From the NCBI GenBank assembly GCA_002812745.2, contig NCSJ02000040.1:124001-188000 (forward strand): DNA of 64,000 nt. The letters are read 5' to 3'. The position numbers were made by a program, and so were the translations under genes. Source of the stretch: Scytalidium lignicola (Eukaryota > Ascomycota > Leotiomycetes). Positions 1 through 11,261 of this stretch are shown one piece after another. Within the stretch, counting starts at the first letter, position 1; each line of letters starts with the position of its first letter. The notes below the pieces were generated by a model. It was given only the letters and a program-made list of their open reading frames with translations. It had not been told where the DNA came from and ran no database searches.

Positions 1-35
1 TTGGGACTAGTTAACATGTGGCTAGTCCACCAACA
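1..35 (-). mobile_element. family-3 repeat cut by the window edge
   Basis: In reverse complement it begins TGTTGGTGGACTAGCCACATG and continues to TTAACTAGTCC, matching the left part of the 44719 copy. The rest lies outside the window. Confidence 0.65.
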
Positions 36-96
36 GGTATTGTTGAGACGATAATGCTCAATAACTTTAAACAATTATGTGCTAAGTACACAGTCT

Positions 97-1527
97 TTAG
101 AGAATGGCAACCAAATTGGCATGAGAGCTAACACCCCCTAAAAGCAAAGTGTTAATGGTATATAATAGTTAATGACTAAAGGAATGAACTTACGATGCAC
201 ATTAGCTGGTGCACTAGTTATGAAAACCCACCATCTTCTCTCTGCCTTGCACACCTCCGCCAGCTTCTCCAGATCAAACATTTCACCAATTGGCACACCC
301 CAGCATGCCAAGAGGTACTCATGTAGATAGTATTCTAGAATCAGGTTATAAGTAAATTTGACGTTCTTTCTGAATCCAAGAAAACATATGACACAATTCT
401 CTCAAGTATACGAGAGAAAAAAAAGAATACTCACTCTCCTTTGATGGCCAAGCCTCGAAACTAGGCATATCACCGCCGACGGCGGAGAAATAACAGTCAT
501 GCAGCCAATCTACGACCTGTTGTTCCTGACTCAATCCTGCATAAGTACTTGGGTCGTCCGGGCCCAACCAGTGCTTTCTTGTAGCGATCTGCGTCCTCTC
601 TTTAGGTGTCTTGTTATGATATGTATCTGTCCATCCTCCCCTCACTAGTAAAAGATCACCAGGCTTCACATCCCCCCCTTGTGATTCAGGACGAATATCA
701 ATACCCTGAGCTCTACCACACGCGGCGAGATCAGCATAACTGAAAGGATAGTACGTCCAGGGATCATATGTTTTGCCGCTGGCCTGGGAGAAGCTGTAGA
801 AGTCAAGGAATAGGGCGCGTCCAACAATTCCATGTTCAGCCCAATGATGAATGCTGCAATTTTCATTTGCTTTCGGCCCTACGATATCATCATCATGGGT
901 CTGGGAGATGATAAGTCATTACTCTTCCGATGATAAATACGATTAGTTAGATGGCACCACATACATTATTGTAAAAGGTGCCGCTAGGAATATGCGCAAA
1001 GTGACGGAATCCATCCCATTGGGTGCCACTTTGGGTGTTCAGGGTATAAAGGTCATCGTAACAAATACCGGGATGAAGGATCTTGATTTCATGCTTGAAC
1101 TCCTCGCGACCAAATGCAGGTAACTTGGGCATGTCCAGTGGAAGGCTTTAGGCGTCAGAGTAGGAATTTAAATCAGAGTTCGAGAAATACTTAAGAGGTA
1201 CAACTTTCCCTCGTATAATTGCTTGTGCCGCTTCCCGGACGCGCGACTCAGTCTGAAGGTTTAATCGACCTTTCTAATATCGAGTAAGTTGTGAAATTAA
1301 AAATAGCCAGAGGTCATGAAGCCTGACTTACAAAATCATCATGGCCCCAAAACCAAGCTCTAGATAATTAGTATTGCGTCTCCTTGTATTCTCTAGAGAT
1401 CAGAGACTCACGCTCCATCTGGGGTTCCAGGTACTTGTGGCAGCTCTTTTCGTGTAGGGAAAGTCTTAGCATTTGGATCATAGCGAAAATTATCGTTTGC
1501 AGGCCCGCTATTCGCCTGGGTCGACAT
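97..1527 (-). CDS. cyclase-family (kynurenine formamidase-like) hydrolase, 351 aa
   Basis: Seven exons join in one frame: 1412-1527, 1332-1359, 1191-1273, 965-1145, 435-900, 194-334 and 97-137. All introns are GT-AG with donors such as GTATGT and GTAAGT, and the coding sum is 1056 nt, so the model is well constrained. The protein shows the fungal 'cyclase' (PF04199) pattern: FPTRKELPQVPG near the N-terminus, the core TQSGTQWDGFRHF, the segment HHWAEHGIVGRALFLD, then KPGDLLLVRGGWTD and a short C-terminus ending NLVAIL. The family contains metal-dependent hydrolases such as kynurenine formamidase; fungal members of this subgroup mostly have no known substrate. There is no signal peptide, so it is probably cytosolic. 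It lies tail-on to the head of the MDR oxidoreductase on the same strand. Family is secure, substrate unknown. Confidence 0.9.
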
Positions 1528-2049
1528 CGTTTTATAATTTCTATTTGTGAGGGACTTCAACAGCAAGAGAGAATGGAGATAATGGCAAAAAATAAACGAA
1601 ATAAAATAAAGGAAAGATCTTTAAAGCATCACTTCAAACCTCGGTATATTTGGCTATGAGGTAACGGTCGGGGTCTCCTCTTCAGAGCATAATTCTTAGG
1701 GAGTTCGATACCCGAAACTTATCATAGACCGGATTTAAAAAACCGAGACTAGGGTAACATGTCGAAAATTCGGTTTAGCATAGTTTCAAAGGTTTCAAGT
1801 GTAGTAAGGGTCACTAATAGAAGTGGGCAATCTACTTATAGATATTTTAGAACGAGTTCTATGAAGAGAAGATTTGATAATAAGCTAACTAGCTTTAAAG
1901 ATAAATAAATGCATTTACTTGATATTTACAGTAATACGGTAGTGGATAGATCTGATAACTGTTTTTCTATACAGAATTACTTGCACTTTTTGTGGTTTCC
2001 AGATTCATCTTGGAAATTGCACACAAATTGACATGATGATAACCAACGA
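1528..2049. other. intergenic, no gene seen
   Basis: Promoter side of the cyclase gene and 3' side of the MDR gene. The open frame at 1384-1659 on the plus strand is an antisense shadow of the cyclase exons. No repeat or RNA gene is recognised. Confidence 0.5.
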
Positions 2050-3202
2050 TTATAGCCTAAGCTTCCCCGATGAAGCCACTTCAATCACTACCTTTCCCCA
2101 GGATTCCTTATCCTCAAGCAGCTTTAGCGCTCTGCCCACATGCTCCAACCCCACAAATGCCTTCACATTGTCCTCCTGGAACACTGTGCTCCTGTATTTC
2201 CCTTCCTCGATCAACTTGAAAAGACCTTCCCATACCTTTGGGATCATATGCGGGTCAAATTGCGCATAGGCGCCCCAGTGCAGCCCCACGATGCTGATAT
2301 TCTTGAGTAGGATCCGATTCACTTTGATGGCTTCGATCTGGCCTCCTACGAACCCAATGGCAACAAGCCGGGCGTCAAATGCTGCACATTTCATACTCTG
2401 CGAGATGGTGCCAACGGGGTCGAACACGACATCAACTCCATGCCCGGCCGTAATCCTCATCACCTGCTTGTCCCACTCTGGCTTTGCGACATAGTCAATG
2501 ACATGGTCGGCGCCAAAGCTCTTGCAGACAGCGAGATTACGCTCTGTTGTTGCCGTAGCTATAACTTTTGCCCCACGCGCTTTGGCAAATTGGATTGCTG
2601 AGAGCCCGACCCCGCCAGCTGCTCCATGGATGAGGGCCCAGTCGCCGGGTTGTGTTTTTGCGCGCAAATCGATTGCTACATGTGCAGTAGGACCGGTCAG
2701 ATATAACGCTGCCGCTTCAGTAAAGCGCCATCCTTTCGGTATTGGCTGGAGATGAGCTTCTTCGACACATATTTGCTCAGCAAAGGCACCTTGAGACGAC
2801 CCAAAGACCTTATCTCCTTTCGCAAATCGCCTCCACTTATTGTTCTTCGGTGTTGAGAGTATTACACCCGAGAATTCAGATCCAGCTATCCAGGGGAGAG
2901 GTGGTTGCTATCTATCTTTGTCAGAACCTCGAAGATAGTAATGATCCCTATCCATAAGGAATAAAAGGGTTATGAGATATAATACGAACCCACTGATACT
3001 TGCCGCGAATCTGAAGTAGGTCAAAGAAATTGGCACCACATGCCCGTATCTCTACGACGTACTGATTGTCATGCGGTGATGGCAGTGCTACTTGCGTGAC
3101 CTCCAGATCTTGGGGACCCTTATGATTGCATCAACGTCAATAAATCCTTGATTCCTGAACAAGGCTTACCTTAATAAGTTTCTCGACATGAATAGCCTGC
3201 AT
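2050..3202 (-). CDS. MDR-family quinone oxidoreductase-like protein, 339 aa
   Basis: Three exons (2990-3202 split by an intron at 3119-3169, then 2050-2907) give 339 codons, a normal size for zinc-free medium-chain dehydrogenases. The start MQAIHVEKLIK is followed by the usual 'GPQDLEV' strand. The N-terminal GroES-like part includes RACGANFFDLLQIRGKYQ and PLPWIAGSEFSG, and the Rossmann motif is HGAAGGVGLSAIQFAKARGA. No catalytic zinc cysteine pattern is visible, which fits NADPH:quinone oxidoreductase or crotonase-linked enoyl reductase types. The second intron (about 2908-2989) needs an unusual GTTCGT donor and is less certain than the first. It is divergent from the SDR at 3612, with about 410 bp between starts, so the two may share control. 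Confidence 0.88.
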
Positions 3203-3611
3203 AGCTGCCGTGTAGGTAAGAGTATAATGATCGCAAGAAAGGAATATAGTCAGTATGACAAATGCGCCGCAAAAAGTATATATTCATGCTGGCCATGTAT
3301 AGCATGATTACGTTGGGTCGATTTAGATCCTGGGCGTGTGTGTGTGTGTGTAGCTTCGGTGTCCAAAGACCGAGAGTTGTGCACCATGACAAACACAACT
3401 TCAAACAAATAGTACTATTGAACAGTAGTACAGTTGATTGCGCCTCGATCCCACATACTAGAGGGACACTATAAAAGTCATTTTAATTTATTAAGTTTAA
3501 TTTTCAAATCCATTATTACGGTTCTAGAGGGGACTCTTCTTTTTCTTGCCCGAAAACTACTACTACCCTTCTCTACTACAGAAAGAAGACAACGCAAATA
3601 GCAGCAAAGTA
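3203..3611. promoter_or_regulatory. shared divergent promoter region of MDR and SDR genes
   Basis: Head-to-head gap of 409 bp between the MDR start (minus) and the SDR start (plus). It contains a TG dinucleotide run of about 16 nt near 3335-3351. No specific operator is recognised; shared control is an inference from the arrangement. Confidence 0.4.
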
Positions 3612-4679
3612 ATGGCTACTTCCAGCTTAGCACCGAAAAGAACTCAAATCTTTGATCAATTCTCATTAAAGGGGAAGGTGGTTGTTATCACAGGTGGTAG
3701 TCGCGGCTTGGGTTTCAATTTTGCCCATGGACTGGCCCAAGCAGGGGCAAATATCGCTTGTATTGACATTCGAAACCAACCTCAAGAAGACTTTAGTATT
3801 CTCTCATCTTACGGTGGAAAAGCAAAATATTACAAGTAAAGTCACAATTTTTCTCCTAATATTTTACGCAGAATATCGTTTTGTAAAGGTTACTAGAATA
3901 CTAATTGATTATACAGGTCTGATGTTCGTAGCTATGAAGAGTTAAAGAAAACCATCGATCAGATTGCATATGACTTCGGAAGTATTGATGGATGGTTAGT
4001 TAAAGTCTTGTTTCTAGAGCTCTTTTCTAATTATACATGAATGACGGTCAATCTCTCTAGTATCCCTGCGGCTGGGATTATCACGGACAAGCCATTTATG
4101 GAGCATACCCATACGGATTTCAGTAACACAATAGATATCAATGTAAGTATCCTGTATCAGAACTGAATCAGAGTTTAAATTATTTACAACTGCACAGGTT
4201 ACTGGGGTTTTTTCCACCGTGCAATTATGTGCAGGGCATATGATCAAACAAGGGACTGGCGGCACTATTGTCTGTATTGCTTCCACAGCCGCCCATAAAG
4301 CTATGGTTCCTCAAACAATTACTGCTTATGTTGCCTCCAAATGGGCTGTACGAGGTATGGTCAAGCAGATTGCAGGCGAGCTTGCAGATAAGAAGATCCG
4401 TTGTAACAGCATCAGTCCAGGGTATGTCTGATGCACATATGTGGAGATGGGTTCCAGAGCTAATGTTGTGCTAGGACTGTAAGGACTGATATGCTAGAAG
4501 GAATAATGAAGCAGACTCCAGGACGGGAACAGCTATTTCTTGATTCCAACATGCTGAGGAGGCTTGCCCAGCCAGACGAGCTCAATGCAGCCATATTGTA
4601 CCTGATGAGTGACGCAAGTAGCTACGTTACAGGCACGGATTTCTGTGTAGATGGTGGAATCCTAGGACTGTTCTCGTAA
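3612..4679 (+). CDS. short-chain dehydrogenase/reductase, 270 aa
   Basis: Five exons (3612-3835, 3917-3994, 4061-4142, 4198-4421, 4475-4679) with GT-AG introns sum to 813 nt. I chose the ATG at 3612 because the longer open frame upstream begins at a TTG codon. Motifs in order: TGGSRGLG nucleotide-binding loop, the acidic IDIRN end of beta-2 suggesting NAD(H) preference, DGCIPAAGI in place of the NNAG motif, STAAH with the catalytic Ser strand, YVASK active-site Tyr/Lys, SPGTVRTDM and the typical C-terminus VTGTDFCVDGG. It resembles polyol or sorbose/arabinitol dehydrogenase-type fungal SDRs; the substrate is inferred only. Divergent neighbour of the MDR gene. Confidence 0.9.
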
Positions 4680-5000
4680 TATCCCTTAACAAGCAAATTA
4701 AGATCCGATCCGATTCTGTCCCATCTGTCCGATATCCAGATATTCCACTGTCCTATTGTACATAGTAGAATTCCAGTCTCATGTAAGCCGGCATACCGAG
4801 CACCTTCTAAGAAATCGGCCAACGAAGACCGGATGCGTTGGACAACTTGGTCAGCCGTTATACTGTGTACGCTACATTAGCTCCGATTAGCGGAACCCTT
4901 AATTAAGGGTGCCGGAGTGAGTTGTAGCTCACCGCCTTCAGGCAGAATCCTCAACGTTTGTGGCGCTTGCCGACTGTTTTTTCTTTTTTGCAATCATACT
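4680..5000. other. intergenic, no gene seen
   Basis: 3' flank of the SDR up to the edge of the inverted-repeat element. Nothing recognisable. Confidence 0.4.
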
Positions 5001-5900
5001 TGTCAGTTCACCTCTACGGTGGAATATACAGTCTCCTATCTAAGGAGGTAATATGTGTTGATCTGGTGGTTAATTCTTGTTAGCTATAAGTAGATTTATA
5101 CTACGATAAATATATAAGGGAGTACTGCCGTATAATACTATTTTCCTTTATTATTGTTGTTAGAATAGTGGTTACGTACACGTGATATTCACGTGCCCCT
5201 GTAAACTAGTCCCGATTAGGTAGTGGGAGCGAGCGAAGCTCCTACAGCTTCGCTCTCCCACCCCTGATCGTACAACAACCATGGAATAGCACACGAGTAT
5301 ATTACGTATATTACGTACCGTACTACGTGCTACAGGTGAACTGACAATTATAATTGAACTAGCTTAATCTTACCTACATGCACTTAATCTATCCTTTCAA
5401 GCACTAAGTTTACTAGCTCATTAGGCTAAAATTATATATGTAAAGAGGTATCAGAAATAATTCTGCCACCCCCTGCAAACGAGTGTTTTTAAGCTTAATC
5501 AGGAGATTTTCTCATGCTGTTTCATAAACTTGTAGAAACATTTTATGGTGTGAGGAATTCAAACTAGTGTGATCGTTTACCACTATTAAAACAGCGTTGA
5601 TTTCAAGCTAATACGTATAAATGATTGTTTTATTGACTTATATAGGGTAGCCAATTCATTTCTGACATTCTCTTATGTATGTAATTTTGGCTTAATGAGC
5701 TAGTAAACTTAGTGCTTGAAAGGATAGATTAAGTGCACGTGTAGATAAGATAAAGGAAAATAGTATTACACAGCAGTACTCCCTTATATATTTATCGTAG
5801 TATAAATCTACTTATAGCTAACAAGAATTAACCACCAGATCAACACATATTACCTCCTTAGATAGGAGACTGTATATTCCACCGTAGAGGTGAACTGACA
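5001..5900. mobile_element. 900-bp long inverted-repeat (foldback/MITE-like) element
   Basis: The ends are exact inverted copies: TGTCAGTTCACCTCTACGG at 5001 and its complement ending at 5900. The two arms stay nearly identical inward for roughly 200-250 bp. The left arm is split by the nested element at 5155-5346; both arms then share the tract around CTTTCAAGCACTAAGTTTAC. A central spacer of about 260 bp holds no coding sequence. No clear target duplication is seen (TCATACT before, GTGAGTA after). The outer ~140 bp is related to the shorter copies at 10364 and 30120. Confidence 0.8.
5155..5346 (+). mobile_element. nested 192-bp solo-LTR-like/MITE element, family 2
   Basis: It starts TGTTGTTAGAATAG and ends GGTGAACTGACA, flanked by a perfect 5-bp duplication ATTAT (5150-5154 and 5347-5351). 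It lies inside the left arm of the 900-bp inverted repeat, so it inserted later. It contains a GC-rich hairpin (GGGAGCGAGCGAAGCTCC) and the CACGTG motif. A second copy of identical length is at 21018-21209. TG..CA ends plus a 5-bp duplication fit integrase-type insertion, as in a solo LTR. Confidence 0.8.
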
Positions 5901-7113
5901 GTGAGTATATGAGGATATACAATGTAGTTGACAGTGAGATGTGTGATTAAATATAAGTTAGAATTATCAATCCCCTGTCTTATTATTCGCACCATTTCCT
6001 GTTCACAGCACGGCATTTTCCAAGTCAACGCGAAGCCTGCGATCCTAAAGACTTTTATACTTGTCCGGGTTCTGGCAGAATACGCGGGGAAAGTCCTGAC
6101 TGCGAAAATGTAGGTGTGAGATTTAAAAACCCATTGCTATTTTTGAATATATTGTTCTAATCTTCGATTGCCCACTTCGATAGCAGATTATCCTTTACTA
6201 AGTGCTTTTAATCTTGTGCTCGATCCTCAAGGCCAAGCATTGATCTGTAAAACTTGTAAATATGCTTTGATGATTTCTAGGTCTCAGGTACTTTCACTTC
6301 TGTGGGTGAAGCACTAGATTACCCCTAGAAACTAAAACGGAACTGGCACGAGAAAGAATTACCATAGAATGAGATGGTATTGGCCAACGAATACTCGTCC
6401 TAAGGGCTATTTTAAGTCGATTGCTCATTACTTGTAGGCAGATCTCCTTCATGCATGCACTCGAGCACATCAATTTGAAAGTAATACAACTAATCCATGG
6501 GGCTAGAAGCCAGAAGAGATATGGATCTTTTCAGAGAATGTCAAGAAAGATATTAATGATACTTTGATACATGGATATTTACTTGTGTAGGTTTCTCTGT
6601 TGACTAATTAGTATGTTGGAGGAAGCACATGAGTGCAAGATACAATGAATGTGTTAGCGGGTGTGAAAGTGAATATATACGGTTATAAGCGGTCAGCGAT
6701 TGGAATTCTCTTTTTGCAACGTCTAACAGAATGCCCCGGTCTTCTTGATCGCAATTCGGCAGTTAAAGCTTTCGTCTTCACTTCAAAACTATAAGGCGAA
6801 TTTAGCATAATATCGGGCTGATTCCAGTAGTTATATTACAACTAGTAACAAGGATTAAATTATCAGACTTTGATAATATCCACGGTATATTCTACCAACT
6901 TAACCACATTAAGCAAACCTGAATTCCTCAGCAGAGCTTTCATTCCCCTCCTCTATCATACTGATTATACCCATAGCATGCACACTAGAAATGGGGTGTG
7001 CAATTCTAAACCGAGGTTCTGATTCTAGTCTTCTCAACAAAACAATCTTCTATTATCTACAAATCACCCCCTTGTCATATATGCCACCACCCGCTCAAAT
7101 CTATCTCGTTCTT
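5901..7113. other. intergenic, no gene seen
   Basis: AT-rich region between the repeat element and the transporter 3' end. The open frames at 5928-6113 and 6991-7434 show no family resemblance; the latter is antisense to the transporter. Confidence 0.4.
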
Positions 7114-9186
7114 CTAGATAACAAGACCCTTATTCTGTTTCTTGTCAAGACGATAGTTCTTCCAGATCGCAATAGCTGGAATGGCCAATATCAAAACCGC
7201 AGTAGAAGCAATCGCGCCATTCTTCTGAGTCTGGCCATAAGCATAATTAATTGCGTTTCTCTCCACGGTGCCAACCGGATAAGTGAGCTGTGTCAAATAA
7301 CCGCCCAGGTAAATGGACGTGGCATTGACCTTCTCTGCGTCAGGAAGTCTGTTCGTGAGCGTATGGGTGAAAGTGTTGTAATAGATGGATTGTGCAACAG
7401 AGGAGCCGATGGCACCGCCGACGCTAGAGGATAGTCCAAGAAGGGAGAGCATCATGGGCACTCCATCTCGGTCAGCTGCGGCCATAGCAGCCATATCTTC
7501 GCCGATGACGAGGGTTNCGCCGGCGAAGGCAATGAAGATTTGACACATAACGACATAGCCGATGGAACCATCGACGCCGCGGAAGTGAATCATGAGACCG
7601 GAGCCGAGAAACAGGAGGGGCAAACCGAAGAAGAGACAGGTATATTTGAATTCCTTGGTAATGCGCATCCAGATGCCGATGACGGCGGACCAGAAGCAGG
7701 AGCCGACGTTGTAGATCTGGCTCATGTAACCGGCCATGGAGACATTGAGGTTGTACACCACCAAGACGAAGCTGTAGAAGGTGTTGTCCCACGCGTAGTA
7801 GCTGAAGTAGAGAATCCCTGCAAGACAGCAGGCTCCTAAGACGGTGCGTTGTTTGAAGAGTTCCCAGCGGACGAAGTGCACGCGGGCGAAGTATTTCTCC
7901 CAGATGGCAAAGACCGGGAAGAGGAGGATGCCGAGTACGACCATGGCAATAAAGGTGGCGCTCTTATAGCCGTCTGCTCGTCCGTAAGATACCAAGCTGA
8001 ATGGTAAAAGGAAGAGAATGAAGGCAGCCATGAGGATGAGTGCACCGATGACTGGAGAGGGCCAATTAGCTTTGAAAACGTATAATAATAACAATAATAA
8101 TAAGATAAATGGATACCAGAGCAAATATAGAACTTACTGTCGAATTCATGAGTATAATGAATGATGGATTGCATTCTCGTGCGGCCGCTGGCAACCCTAT
8201 TGAAGAGACCCATCTTCTCTGCTTTTCGCTGATAGTACTTGAAAGCGGCAGCAAGAGGGAGAAAGACGCAGGGCATGATGATCGCAAAGCATCCGTACGC
8301 CCACCTCCAGGTAGAGTGTGTCAGGAATGCATCAGCAGCCAGCGGGCCTGTGAAAGCAGTGCAAATGAAGGGAGTCGAGACAAATCCAAAGGCAAAAGCC
8401 CGATTGCGCAGACCTGTGGTGTCGGCCACAAAGACGTCCAGAATCAGATAGATAGCATCGTAGCCAACCCAGTATAGCACGTATCCTGCAGCATAGCCGC
8501 TGGGCCCAGTGCACGAAGCAATGATGATGATGCCGAGAATGTAGATACCAACGAAGAGAAGGAAGGCCTCGGCACGGCCCCAGATGTTCAATAACTTGGC
8601 AATGGGCAGTTTGATAACACCTCCGATGATGGAAGCCAGGATCGAGGCCGTTGCTACGGCCGGCGCAGTCGCGAATTCGGAGTAGGCGTAGTAGATGACA
8701 TTGTTTCCAATGGCGGATTGCAGAGCGAGCATGAAAAAGCAAAACCAGATCCTGATAAGAAAGAATAAGAATTAGCCTAGCNTTTTTTTTTGTTGTTGTT
8801 TTTTTCTACCAGCTACCAGTTATACCAGCCAAAGACGTGGTCTCGAACAAACTTGTTGGTAATGATGGTAATGATAAATATTTACTGTACACCTACCAAG
8901 CATATGCCGTGTAGAGCGCCGGCTTGCCCCAGACCAGTGCAACCGCCTCAGCTTTCTGCACACCTGGCTGGGCATCGGCGGTGATGGCGTCGGGATTCTC
9001 CTGGATTTCTTTCTCGTTCCTGGCCTCGAGACTCAATGTGTCGGAGTCGCTGCCCGAGATGTCAGCGACATTCTTAGAGTCGCCCTGCACCGTCGCGTTG
9101 ACCGTGGCCGGGTCGCTATCAGGTTGGGCGATGGCACGGGCAATGCGAGCATCATTGCGGCCTCGGACGAGATCGAAGACACCCAT
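7114..9186 (-). CDS. siderophore-iron transporter, MFS type, 619 aa
   Basis: Three exons (8897-9186, 8138-8751, 7114-8069; introns 8752-8896 and 8070-8137) sum to 1860 nt. The first ~85 residues form a polar cytosolic tail rich in D, E and S, followed by about 14 hydrophobic segments, the layout of the fungal SIT/MirB group of proton-coupled ferric-siderophore importers. Diagnostic stretches are [18 protein letters not shown] after TM1-2, [17 protein letters not shown] in the loop, and [18 protein letters not shown] with [20 protein letters not shown] late in the protein. A single N at 7517 leaves one residue undefined. Members sit in the plasma membrane or vesicles and are normally repressed by iron; no siderophore synthesis gene is nearby. 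Which siderophore it carries cannot be read from sequence. Confidence 0.9.
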
Positions 9187-10270
9187 GACGGGATATAATG
9201 AGGATAGAGTATCAATCTATCGATCTCTGAAGGTAGAAGTGAGAGAATTGAGGGTTTGGTCAAGGCCAGGATTGAATGGAGATGGCAAGCAAAGGGCAAA
9301 GAGCAAAAGGCAAGATGAGTGAGGGGAGAGTGCAGGGCTTAATAGATCTGCAGCTCCAGCAGCGAATTAGTCAGTTCAGTTGCAAAGTTCGCAACCCACG
9401 ACCTGCTGGCCCACGGCTAGGTCTAGAGGGCGGGTCTGACTACGGTAGTTTTCCTAGTTCTTATGCTGGGTGCTGCGTACGTAGGGGTGCGATGTGGATT
9501 GTTTACTTGGCAAAAGAGAAAAGGGAAAATCAGGAAACATTCTACATTCTTCCAACACAGGGACAATACAGTATAATCCTAGGTTCTAATTACACCAGAG
9601 AGGATACAACATCCACAGTTTACTATGTACAATTACGGAGCAAACTGATAGGCCCAGCATTATTCGAGAGAGCTTGACAATAACGCAACCCATCATAAAG
9701 AGCTTCTTCTCCTCATCGCGCCATCGATCAACTTTGTCGAAGGTTTTTTTCTGTTCCGCGGTCGGATCAGATAATTCTCTCGAGTGGATCGGGAGGACCG
9801 AGTGAGGCGGACGGTGGGCTGCTGCAGAGCCAATTGCGATGGATTGTTCGATCAGATAACTCTCTAGTCCGAGCCCGTGGCGCTCTTGGTAGCCAAGAGG
9901 TGAGACCGTTGGTTCTGTTGGCTCTGTTGATCGGTTAGAGCCATGGCGGTGGTGCAAAATGGGTCTGTCCCCGACTCATCTCCGCCCATCTCCATCTGAT
10001 AAAAATTTTACCTCCCATGTCATTTTTGGCAGTTCCCCACGCTCTTCCGAACGCGCCCATGAATCTTTGACAAATGCTTTTGATGCGCCTGCACTAACCT
10101 GATGTGGAACAGGGTGATATGTAGTCGGTTTAATGCCTTTTGCAATTCCACCCCGAATCAGGAAAGAAGGCTGGTTGCTCCTGAGGATGGATGTCGTGGT
10201 TCCAGACTAATTAATGTAGAGCATACAACATCAGAAATCCAGTGTCACAACTTTATTTTATTTTCAGGTG
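9187..10270. other. intergenic, no gene supported
   Basis: Upstream region of the transporter. A 123-codon open frame at 9586-9957 (minus) has no recognisable domain and I do not call it. GATA-type sites that often mediate iron repression may be present but I cannot single out a convincing one. Confidence 0.35.
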
Positions 10271-10663
10271 CACGTGATCCCTACGTGGCGACCACTCCAA
10301 GGTAATGACGACCNTTTTTTACACATATACCTTTTAACTTTAAATTTAAATATCTTAAGTTATTGTCGGTTCACCTCTACGGTGAACGTACAGTCTCCAA
10401 TCTATGGAGGAAATACGTGTTGATATGGTGGTTAATTAATTCTTGTTAGCTATAGGTAGTCGAGGAGTACTGCCGCGTAGCACCGTCCTTTTCTACCGCA
10501 ACTGAACTAGCCTAGTCTTATCTACACGTGCACGTGATTCTAGCTTACGTGTGATCATGCCAACACAAAGAGTTATTAGATTTTTAAAATGGTGTAATTT
10601 TGAAAATTTGTATGGTAAAAAGTGGTCGGCACGTTGGAGTGGTCATCACGTAGGGATCACGTG
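10271..10663. mobile_element. TIR element carrying a nested family-1 repeat
   Basis: Its ends are inverted: CACGTGATCCCTACGTG at 10271 and the complement ending at 10663. The match continues through GACCACTCCAA with two mismatches, giving about 31 bp of TIR plus weaker similarity to ~43 bp. The interior is AT-rich and non-coding and is interrupted by the 202-bp repeat at 10364-10565. An N sits beside a T run at 10314. Confidence 0.7.
10364..10565. mobile_element. family-1 short repeat (solo-LTR-like), copy a
   Basis: It starts TGTCGGTTCACCTCTACGG and ends TGATCATGCCAACA. Shared blocks with the copy at 30120-30299 are GAGTACTGCCGCGTAG and AACTGAACTAGCCTAG. The 5 bp before it is GTTAT; the same GTTAT occurs a few bases past the right end, so a target duplication is possible but not exact. 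Confidence 0.7.
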
Positions 10664-11261
10664 TATCGCCAAGATATATTCCCACGTGCTGCTTTGTTAT
10701 CTTCAGGATCTTCTGTAGCCGGGATTAGACCACCGGGATTCAAACTTCCTTATCTTTAATCTTACCTCAAACACCCCACAGCACGTCTAATTCCGGTGCC
10801 TCCTTCTAAGTCTGTCTAATTAATAGACCGCTAGATATTTCAAATTCCGGGAGTCATCAGATGTATCTAGGCTCTGTTGTGATTTAACATGTCCTATCTC
10901 TCGAGTAGTAGTACCGTACAATATCCTTATTTAGCATTTGTAAGATCACATTTCCTTGGAATGAAAGAAGTTAAATATCTCGTTATCAAAGATAAGATCT
11001 GCTTATTCTAAATTGATCATCTTTACCTATTCTTCGATAAATGTGCCAGATGAAGTAGACTCAGGAGACAATGCAGTAGAACAGCATAATCTCATTAAGG
11101 GTTTGAACATAGAGAGTTAACCTAAGGATGTTTTATTAAAACAAAACTTTATATTTATGATTATTAGTAATGCATTTTAAAATGCTTGTGTTTGTCTTAG
11201 CAGGAAAACCTTCAACTAGCTTTTGTAGATTGTTGAGCCCCCAGTAGAGAATTGTATAGAC
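10664..11261. other. intergenic, no gene seen
   Basis: AT-rich 3' flank of the homoserine acetyltransferase gene. Nothing recognised. Confidence 0.4.

Noticed and set aside
1384..1659. 91-codon plus-strand frame
   Set aside because: Antisense to the well-supported first exon of the cyclase gene; no family resemblance.
9586..9957. 123-codon minus-strand frame upstream of the transporter
   Set aside because: No recognisable domain and no plausible intron continuation; codon content looks random.
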